A DNA stretch of 5,625 bases from positions 1 to 5,625 of the forward strand of contig CANRHA010000119.1 in NCBI GenBank assembly GCA_947630315.1. The letters are read 5' to 3'. A model generated the notes under the pieces. That model searched no databases, was not told the origin of the DNA, and saw only the letters and a list, made by a program, of their open reading frames with translations. Source of the DNA: an uncultured Clostridia bacterium (GTDB taxonomy: Bacteria > Bacillota > Clostridia > Oscillospirales > Ruminococcaceae). The translations under genes were made by a program, and so were the position numbers. Positions 1 through 4,272 of the stretch are shown piece by piece. The number at the start of each line of letters is the position of its first letter. Positions within the stretch are counted from its first letter, which is position 1.

Positions 1-56
1 AGGTAACGCTGACCGGCAGCGCGGTAAAGGTCTTCGAGGGCGAGTTTGAGTATTAA
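1..56 (+). CDS. dapF: C-terminal end of diaminopimelate epimerase (partial)
   Basis: Only the last 17 codons and the TAA stop are present, reading VTLTGSAVKVFEGEFEY. The pattern 'hydrophobic-TG-x-A-x-x-VFEGE' a few residues from the end is how DapF proteins typically finish (family knowledge: many end in a close variant of MTGPAVxVFEGEI). DapF is a cytosolic, cofactor-independent epimerase that converts LL- to meso-diaminopimelate for lysine and peptidoglycan synthesis. The catalytic cysteines lie outside the window, so the call rests on a short tail. The gene ends at a strong hairpin terminator 5 nt after the stop and converges on the minus-strand operon. Another protein with a chance similarity at its end cannot be excluded. 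Confidence 0.6.
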   Translation, partial: VTLTGSAVKVFEGEFEY

Positions 57-61
57 AGATA

Positions 62-99
62 AAAAGTTCCCCGCGGTCATAACGCCCCGGGGAATTTTT
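62..99. terminator. Rho-independent terminator, likely bidirectional
   Basis: Positions 62-73 (AAAAGTTCCCCG) pair with 88-99 (CGGGGAATTTTT) in a 12-bp stem with one G-U pair and a 14-nt loop. The T-run at 95-99 serves the + strand gene ending at 56. The A-run at 61-65 gives a U-run on the minus strand, so the same hairpin can also end the five-gene operon whose last stop codon is at 153-155. Confidence 0.85.
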
Positions 100-152
100 G
101 TTGACAAAATTTTTTTTACCCAAAGTCAGGGGATTTTCCTAACGGTCTGCCT

Positions 153-665
153 CTATTTCCTGAAAGTTCCCAGGGTCATTCCCTCGGCGATCTGCCGCTC
201 CTCGCCGGTTCGGCGGTAGCCGAGCTTTTCGTAAAGCGCGCAGCTTCCGGCCTCCTGCAAGATCGCTTCAAGCTCCCAGTTCGAGGCTCCGTGGATATTT
301 TCCGCCTCAAGTATCGCTTTTTGCGCAAAGCCCTTGTTTCTGTGCTGCGGCATAATAAAAATCGGCGAAATTCTTTTCGGCTTATTCGGGTCATTTTCGT
401 CTACTACCCTGATCGCGCCGACTGCGCCCTCGTCCGTCTCTATAAAATAGTAATATGTATAGGGCGATTTCAGCCTCGCGGCAGTTTTATCCTCAGACTC
501 GGCGGCGGGGCTTGTTTTGTCGTCGCGATATTTTCTGTACATCTCTAAAAAAGCCTCTGTCTGCATTTTCCATATCGTTTCCGCGTCGGCCAGGTCGGCG
601 CGTTTTAATTTTATCTCCGTAAAACCGCCCCCTTTATGCTTTTTCCCCCTCAAAAGGCGGAACAT
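153..665 (-). CDS. GNAT-family N-acetyltransferase (start uncertain)
   Basis: A single-domain Gcn5-related acetyltransferase, predicted to move an acetyl group from acetyl-CoA to an amine; the substrate cannot be told from sequence. Counting from the ACG at 618-620, the protein has 155 residues. Motif A is HRNKGFA at 93-99, giving the RxxGxA acetyl-CoA loop after strand ISPIFIMP. The C-terminal YEKLGYRRTGE at 130-140 is the usual GNAT ending. The N-terminal RADLADAETIWKMQ is the usual first strand and helix. The coordinates use the nearest conventional start (ATG 663-665, 170 residues), which overlaps the radical SAM gene by 32 nt. However, the first 15 residues look like an out-of-frame copy of that gene's conserved tail. 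A Shine-Dalgarno-like AGGGGG at 628-633 sits 7 nt before the ACG, which is the better-placed start. This is the last gene of the operon, and its stop is TAG. Confidence 0.87.
   Translation of the reverse strand: MFRLLRGKKHKGGGFTEIKLKRADLADAETIWKMQTEAFLEMYRKYRDDKTSPAAESEDKTAARLKSPYTYYYFIETDEGAVGAIRVVDENDPNKPKRISPIFIMPQHRNKGFAQKAILEAENIHGASNWELEAILQEAGSCALYEKLGYRRTGEERQIAEGMTLGTFRK
628..633 (-). promoter_or_regulatory. Ribosome binding site of the GNAT gene
   Basis: On the minus strand, AGGGGG follows the radical SAM stop codon TAA (634-636) directly. After it come CGGTTTT and then ACG at 618-620 in the GNAT frame. The 7-nt spacing is ideal, but no ATG, GTG or TTG stands there. The site argues that translation begins at or near the ACG rather than at the ATG 30 nt upstream of the motif. 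Confidence 0.5.
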
Positions 666-1530
666 ACGCCCGCTGCGCCGAGTTTCTGTCCTGCGAGAAG
701 CCCTCAAAGCCGCACCTTTGCGCCGCGGCGAGAACATAGTTATACTCGAACGTCGATATTCTCCTGTTGATCTCGGGGTGCTCGGCGGCTCGGTACATCG
801 GCGTGTACTGGCTCATTATGCTGATGAGTATCTCGTCGCTCTTGAAATTCTCCCCCAAAAATTCTATCGCCTTTTCGGAATCCTTCCTCAGCGTCGGCAG
901 CGCCAAATGCCTGACCAAAACCCCGCGCAGAAGCATTCCGTCTCGGTCAAAGATCGGCTTTCCCACCTGTTTCTGCATTTTTATGATCGCCTCGGAAGCG
1001 ACCTTGAAATAATCCCCGGCGCCGGAATATTTTTTTGATGCCTCGGGCGAAAAATACTTTAAATCGGGCAGCCAGATATCCACCAAGCCGTCCATCATAT
1101 CCACCGTTTCCGCAAGCTCATACCCGCCGCAGTTCACTACAACGGGTATTTTGAGCGCGGGCTTTGTTTTTTCAAGCGCCCGCTTTACCGACGGCAGAAA
1201 AGGGGTAGGCGACACAAGGTTGATATTGTGCGCGCCCTTTTTCTTAAGATCGAAAAATATATCCGAAAGCTCGTCCTCGGAGATATAATACCCCCGGTTT
1301 TCCTGAGAAATTTCATAATTCTGGCAGAAGCAGCATCTTAGGGTGCAGCCGCTGAAGAAAACTGTTCCCGAGCCGTTTTTGCCCGATATGCACGGCTCCT
1401 CCCACATATGAAGCCCCGCCCTTGCGATTTTTATCCTGTCGCTCTGGCCGCAAGCTCCTACGGTTTCGGTTCTGTCTGCTCCGCATTTTCGCGGGCAGAG
1501 TTTACAGCGCTTATAGTCCTGCAAAGGCAT
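634..1530 (-). CDS. PflX-like (COG1313) radical SAM protein
   Basis: A 298-residue protein related to the pyruvate formate-lyase activating enzyme branch of the radical SAM superfamily. The signature C62-x3-C66-x2-C69 (GCTLRCCFCQNYE) should hold the [4Fe-4S] cluster that cleaves S-adenosylmethionine. Ahead of it, C9, C12, C16 and C27 (CKLCPRKCG...GAC) form the cysteine-rich N-terminus typical of this family, perhaps a second metal site. Further family landmarks are NLVSPTPFLP at 104-113, DIWLPDLKY at 151-159, LVRHLALP at 205-212 and the tail YVPPFEG. Length is normal. The physiological substrate of the family is not known to me. The ATG at 1528-1530 was chosen because an AAAAGGAG (1544-1551) lies 13 nt upstream; the in-frame GTG at 1540-1542 is only 1 nt from it. 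The start lies inside ispE (73-nt overlap), which implies translational coupling. Confidence 0.9.
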   Translation of the reverse strand: MPLQDYKRCKLCPRKCGADRTETVGACGQSDRIKIARAGLHMWEEPCISGKNGSGTVFFSGCTLRCCFCQNYEISQENRGYYISEDELSDIFFDLKKKGAHNINLVSPTPFLPSVKRALEKTKPALKIPVVVNCGGYELAETVDMMDGLVDIWLPDLKYFSPEASKKYSGAGDYFKVASEAIIKMQKQVGKPIFDRDGMLLRGVLVRHLALPTLRKDSEKAIEFLGENFKSDEILISIMSQYTPMYRAAEHPEINRRISTFEYNYVLAAAQRCGFEGFSQDRNSAQRAYVPPFEGEKA

Positions 1531-2336
1531 ACGAACGGCCACGCTCCTTTTAGTGATTTTTCGGCGTCGGCCGACGTTTTTTCGCCGTCGAAAACGCCGT
1601 AAACGCAGGAGCCGCTCCCGGTCATTTCTGCGGCCCTCGCGCCGTTTTTTATGAGTTCACGCTTGATTTTTTTGATGATCGGGCTGTCTACCGCTCTTTC
1701 GATGTCGTTTGATATGGCGGGGCAGGGGTCGGCGCCGCGGGAGATCAGCGAACAAAATTCGGCCGTGCCGTTTACCGAACCGAGGGCCTTTTCATCAAAC
1801 AGCCGGTAGGCCTCGGGCGTAGATATCCCGAAATCCGGCTTTACGAGCAGGATATACCTCTCGCCGAAGCCGCTTACCGGCTCGATTTTTTCGCCTATCC
1901 CCCGGCATACTGCGCAGCCGCCGTCGACGCAGAACGGAACGTCGGCGCCGACCTTTGCGGCGATATTTATAAGCTTTTCACGCGTCAGCGGAAAGCCGCA
2001 GAGGCGGTTCATGGCCCTTAAAACGGCGGCAGCGTCGGAGGAGCCGCCGCCGAGCCCCGCCCGTGAGGGAATGCGCTTTTCGATATGTATTTTTGCCCCG
2101 CCCGCGCCGGTTTCGCCGATAAAAAGCTCAGCGGCCCTGTAGCAGGTGTTTTTACTGTCGGTGGGAATATCCGGCTCGGAGCAGGTGAGGGTAATTCCCT
2201 CGGCCTTTTCGACCGTTACCGTATCGAAAAGCGACACCGTTTGCATTACCGTTTCAAGCAGGTGGTAGCCGTCGCCGCGCCTGCCGACGATATCAAGGGT
2301 GAGGTTGATTTTGGCGTGCGCATTTTCAGTCGGCAT
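1458..2336 (-). CDS. ispE: 4-diphosphocytidyl-2-C-methyl-D-erythritol kinase
   Basis: A cytosolic GHMP-superfamily kinase that phosphorylates the 2-hydroxyl of CDP-methylerythritol with ATP, step four of the MEP pathway to isopentenyl diphosphate. Landmarks in the 292 residues: AKINLTLDI at 8-16 (K9, N11), the RRGDGYHLLETVMQ segment at 19-32, the glycine-rich ATP loop GLGGGSSDAAA at 94-104, the predicted catalytic base D132 in GADVPF, and the third GHMP motif MTGSGSCVYG at 238-247. All expected residues are present and the length is normal (E. coli about 283). The usual ending FVCLCRTI is followed by about 17 further residues rich in A, E, N and P that are not typical of the family and lie over the start of the radical SAM gene. 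The start ATG is 1 nt after the aminotransferase stop (TAACATG), and AGAGGAG sits 7 nt upstream, inside the previous gene. Confidence 0.96.
   Translation of the reverse strand: MPTENAHAKINLTLDIVGRRGDGYHLLETVMQTVSLFDTVTVEKAEGITLTCSEPDIPTDSKNTCYRAAELFIGETGAGGAKIHIEKRIPSRAGLGGGSSDAAAVLRAMNRLCGFPLTREKLINIAAKVGADVPFCVDGGCAVCRGIGEKIEPVSGFGERYILLVKPDFGISTPEAYRLFDEKALGSVNGTAEFCSLISRGADPCPAISNDIERAVDSPIIKKIKRELIKNGARAAEMTGSGSCVYGVFDGEKTSADAEKSLKGAWPFVCLCRTISAVNSARENAEQTEPKP
1544..1551 (-). promoter_or_regulatory. Ribosome binding site of the radical SAM gene, inside ispE
   Basis: AAAAGGAG on the minus strand lies within the ispE reading frame, 83 nt before the end of that gene. It is 13 nt from the ATG at 1530 and 1 nt from the GTG at 1542. 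The first spacing is long but workable and the second is too short, so the site decides in favour of the ATG. Confidence 0.55.
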
Positions 2337-2337
2337 G

Positions 2338-3501
2338 TTAAAGCTCCTCTAAAAACTCGGCTATCTTTTCGATCGCGGTCTCAAGGTGTTTTCTTGAATA
2401 CGCGTAGGAGACCCTTACAAACCCCTCGCCGCTGTCGCCGAAGGCCGTTCCGGGAACGACCGCTACGCGCTTTGAATATAAAAGCCTTTCGCAGAACTCG
2501 TCGCTTGTAAGCCCGGTGGATTTTATGCAGGGGAAAACATAGAAAGCCCCCTCGGGGTCGAAGCAGGTAAGCCCGAGCTTGTTGAAAGCGTCGACGAGGT
2601 ACCGCCTTCTCATGTCGTATTCCGAGACCATGTTTTCAACGTCGTCGGCGCAGTTTCTAAGGGCCTCGATCGCCGCGTACTGGCTTACCGTCGGCGAGGA
2701 CATTATCCCGAACTGATGGATCTTGACCGCCTGTTTTACTATTTCCCTCGGCGCGCACATATACCCGAGCCTCCAGCCGGTCATGGCGAAAGCCTTTGAG
2801 AACCCGTTGACGTAGATAGTTCTCTCGGCCATGCCGTCAAGGGAGATCATTGAGAAATGTTTGCGGTTATAGGTAAGCTCCGAGTATATCTCGTCGGTCA
2901 GGATCATGATATCCGTTCCGCGAAGAAGCTCGGCTATAGGTTCGAGGTCCTGTCTGGTCATGATCGCGCCGGTAGGGTTGTTGGGGTAGGGGAGTATCAG
3001 GAGCTTTGTTTTCGGGGTGATCTTTTCTTTGAGGTCGTCCGCCCTGAGCTTAAAGCAGTCCTCCTCTTTTGTATCTATTATCACCGGCACGCCGCCGGTA
3101 AGTTCGACTATAGGCTTATAGCAAACAAACGAAGGCTCGGGGATAATCACCTCATCGCCCGGTTCAACAAGGGCGCGTACTGCAAGATCGATAGCCTCTG
3201 AGCCGCCAACGGTCACGATTATCTCGCCGTCAGGGTCATAATTAACCCCGGTGCGGTCTGAAATGTAGCGGGAGATCTCTTCTCTGAGCTTAATTAGGCC
3301 GGCGTTGGCGGTGTAAATGGTTTTGCCGCGTTCGAGAGCTTTTATTGCCTCGCGGCGTATCGCCCACGGCGTATGAAAATCAGGCTCGCCTATGCCGAGC
3401 GAGATGACGTTATCGAGTTTAGCGGCTATATCGAAATATTTTCTTATCCCCGACGGCTTTAAGGCCACGGCTTTTTTGCTGAGAATCTTTGAGTAATCCA
3501 T
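2338..3501 (-). CDS. PLP-dependent class I/II aminotransferase (PatA/AraT-like)
   Basis: A fold-type I aminotransferase of 387 residues, full length for the family. Visible landmarks: SLGIGEPDF at 34-42, YTANAG at 63-68, the NNPTG motif at 174-178 (N175 contacts the cofactor), D203 and Y206 in LTDEIYSEL, the Schiff-base lysine K236 in GFSKAFAMTGWRLGY, and the substrate-carboxylate arginine R363 in FVRVSYA. The motif pattern closely resembles Bacillus PatA, which is linked to N-acetyl-LL-diaminopimelate, and aromatic or aspartate aminotransferases of the same subgroup; the amino donor cannot be settled from sequence. The gene follows the Lrp/AsnC gene by 6 nt. The start ATG has no good Shine-Dalgarno sequence (only a weak purine stretch within the end of the regulator gene), so it is probably translated by coupling. 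The nearby dapF end makes a role in diaminopimelate synthesis possible, but this is not shown. Confidence 0.93.
   Translation of the reverse strand: MDYSKILSKKAVALKPSGIRKYFDIAAKLDNVISLGIGEPDFHTPWAIRREAIKALERGKTIYTANAGLIKLREEISRYISDRTGVNYDPDGEIIVTVGGSEAIDLAVRALVEPGDEVIIPEPSFVCYKPIVELTGGVPVIIDTKEEDCFKLRADDLKEKITPKTKLLILPYPNNPTGAIMTRQDLEPIAELLRGTDIMILTDEIYSELTYNRKHFSMISLDGMAERTIYVNGFSKAFAMTGWRLGYMCAPREIVKQAVKIHQFGIMSSPTVSQYAAIEALRNCADDVENMVSEYDMRRRYLVDAFNKLGLTCFDPEGAFYVFPCIKSTGLTSDEFCERLLYSKRVAVVPGTAFGDSGEGFVRVSYAYSRKHLETAIEKIAEFLEEL
2344..2350 (-). promoter_or_regulatory. Ribosome binding site of ispE, inside the aminotransferase gene
   Basis: AGAGGAG encodes part of the last residues (EEL) of the aminotransferase and stands 7 nt before the ispE ATG. 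It fixes the ispE start and points to translational coupling between the two genes. Confidence 0.8.
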
Positions 3502-3507
3502 AATATT

Positions 3508-3981
3508 TTACTGCATTATCCGCTCGTCGGCTTCCTCGCTGATGAGCATGATACCGCTCTCCTTATATTTCTGAAGGAAGAAGTGCGTCGTCGTCGACAC
3601 AACGCCGTCTATTGTCGCGAGCCGCTGGGCAACGTAGTCGGAGACTTCTTTTAGGCTGCGGCATCTCAGAGTTACCGAGAGGTCGTATCCGCCCGAAACG
3701 AGGTAGATGTTCTCAACCTCGGGGTACTGGGCAATATGGCGGGCGATGTCGTCGTATCCGACCTGAGCCTTCGGGGTGACTTTGAGCTCGATTATTGCCC
3801 TGACGTAATCCTTAGAGACTATTTCCTCATCAAAAACGGTGCTGTAGCCTTTTATGACGCCGGTGCGCTCGTATTCTTTGATCTGCCTTGCAACCTCGTC
3901 CTCGGTCGAGCCTATCATCACGGCGAGCTCGGCGTTTGAAAGCCGCGCGTTGGTGCGAAGCAGTTTTAAAAGCTTGTCCAT
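3508..3981 (-). CDS. Lrp/AsnC-family transcriptional regulator
   Basis: A 157-residue feast/famine regulator. Residues 1-50 form the AsnC-type winged helix-turn-helix: NARLSNAELAVMIG, a recognition helix around TEDEVARQIKEYE (26-38), then TGVIKGYSTVFD. Residues 60-140 form the RAM ligand-binding and oligomerisation domain, with EVENIYLVSGGYDLSV (88-103) and the DGVVSTTTHFFLQKYKESG tail. Members bind amino acids and assemble as dimers to octamers that wrap promoter DNA. The N-terminus lacks a few residues of the usual DxxDxKIL opening, but AAAAGGAG (3990-3997) 8 nt before the ATG supports this start. It is first in the operon, directly before an aminotransferase, an arrangement common in Clostridia. 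It likely controls its own promoter (see the palindrome at 4001-4019). Confidence 0.95.
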   Translation of the reverse strand: MDKLLKLLRTNARLSNAELAVMIGSTEDEVARQIKEYERTGVIKGYSTVFDEEIVSKDYVRAIIELKVTPKAQVGYDDIARHIAQYPEVENIYLVSGGYDLSVTLRCRSLKEVSDYVAQRLATIDGVVSTTTHFFLQKYKESGIMLISEEADERIMQ

Positions 3982-4000
3982 GGTAAAAACTCCTTTTACA

Positions 4001-4019
4001 TATAATTATTGCAAGTATA
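4001..4019. promoter_or_regulatory. Imperfect palindrome over the operon start site, candidate Lrp/AsnC operator
   Basis: On the minus strand TATACTT-GCAAT-AATTATA has 7-nt arms with 6 matches. It covers the -10 box and the expected transcription start. AsnC-type regulators bind AT-rich imperfect palindromes of about this size and often repress themselves. Location and symmetry are seen; binding is inferred. Confidence 0.4.
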
Positions 4020-4042
4020 CCACGAATGTAAGGGAAAGTCAA
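4014..4042 (-). promoter_or_regulatory. Sigma-A promoter of the lrp-aminotransferase-ispE operon
   Basis: On the minus strand the -35 box TTGACT (4037-4042) and the -10 box TATACT (4014-4019) are separated by exactly 17 nt, each one base from consensus. Transcription should start near 4007, leaving a leader of about 25 nt that contains the AAAAGGAG of the regulator gene. No other strong promoter was seen within the five-gene run. Confidence 0.85.
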
Positions 4043-4083
4043 TTGCAGGGAAGTGTCCATTCCGCCCACGTTATCCCATACAC

Positions 4084-4114
4084 TTAAATTCGTCACCGAA
4101 GGTGACACATTTAA
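4084..4114. repeat. Two-tier inverted repeat in the divergent intergenic region
   Basis: GTCACC (4092-4097), loop GAA and GGTGAC (4101-4106) form a perfect 6-bp hairpin. After a 2-by-2 internal loop, TTAAAT (4084-4089) pairs perfectly with ATTTAA (4109-4114). No T-run follows on either strand, so it is not a standard terminator. Its form suits a dispersed palindromic repeat or a structured RNA/DNA element. Confidence 0.7.
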
Positions 4115-4115
4115 A

Positions 4116-4140
4116 CTCTAACATCTAATATCTAATATCT
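4116..4140. repeat. 7-nt tandem repeat (ATCTAAT)
   Basis: A degenerate copy CTCTAAC (4116-4122) is followed by two exact ATCTAAT copies (4123-4129, 4130-4136) and a half copy ATCT (4137-4140), lying directly between two hairpins. Confidence 0.7.
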
Positions 4141-4141
4141 G

Positions 4142-4166
4142 TGATGTGGGCATTTTGGCCACATCA
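4142..4166. repeat. Inverted repeat / hairpin
   Basis: TGATGTGG (4142-4149) pairs perfectly with CCACATCA (4159-4166) around a 9-nt loop. No T-run follows. It lies immediately after the tandem repeat and before the C-rich tract, upstream of the surface protein gene. Confidence 0.7.
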
Positions 4167-4182
4167 GGGGCGCAGAGAGTTT

Positions 4183-4235
4183 CCCTCCCTCCCCCAAATC
4201 CCCCAAAAATTTCCCCCTCCCCGCAATATTTCCCC
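4183..4235 (-). other. C-rich tract with G-quadruplex potential on the minus strand
   Basis: Seven C-runs of three to five bases (4183-4185, 4187-4189, 4191-4195, 4200-4204, 4213-4217, 4219-4222, 4232-4235) are separated by short A/T spacers. The minus strand of 4183-4204 therefore has four G-runs with loops of 4, 1 and 1 nt, a classic intramolecular quadruplex pattern. It ends 37 bp before the surface protein start codon, on the template strand for that gene. Confidence 0.65.
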
Positions 4236-4258
4236 TTCCTCGCGCGTATTACATATAA

Positions 4259-4265
4259 AAGGAGG
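4259..4265 (+). promoter_or_regulatory. Ribosome binding site of the surface protein gene
   Basis: A full-consensus AAGGAGG stands 7 nt before the ATG at 4273-4275. It decides this start over an in-frame GTG at 4141, which would read through the intergenic repeats. No convincing -35/-10 pair was found for this gene. Confidence 0.9.
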
Positions 4266-4272
4266 AATTAAA

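Noticed and set aside
101..106. Perfect TTGACA on the + strand, as a -35 box
   Set aside because: No -10 box lies 16-18 nt downstream and no + strand gene follows; it is part of the AT-rich spacer after the terminator.
666..737. Longer GNAT start at the ATG 735-737 (194 residues)
   Set aside because: It would put 39 Arg/Lys-rich residues ahead of the domain, all lying over the conserved radical SAM C-terminus, with no supporting ribosome binding site.
1531..1542. GTG start of the radical SAM gene at 1540-1542
   Set aside because: The Shine-Dalgarno ends only 1 nt before it; the ATG at 1528-1530 is better placed.
2085..2510. Open + strand frame of 141 codons opposite ispE and the aminotransferase
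   Set aside because: It is the antisense shadow of two well-supported genes, spans their junction and has no recognisable domain or ribosome binding site.
4102..4132. Promoter for the surface protein gene (GTGACA ... TAATAT)
   Set aside because: The spacing is 19 nt and both boxes lie in repeat sequence; too weak to report as a feature.
4116..4140. CRISPR-like array
   Set aside because: The 7-nt units are contiguous with no spacers; it is a simple tandem repeat.
4141..4272. N-terminal extension of the surface protein from a GTG at 4141
   Set aside because: The extension would translate a hairpin and a C-rich tract, and would place the signal peptide internally; AAGGAGG fixes the start at 4273.
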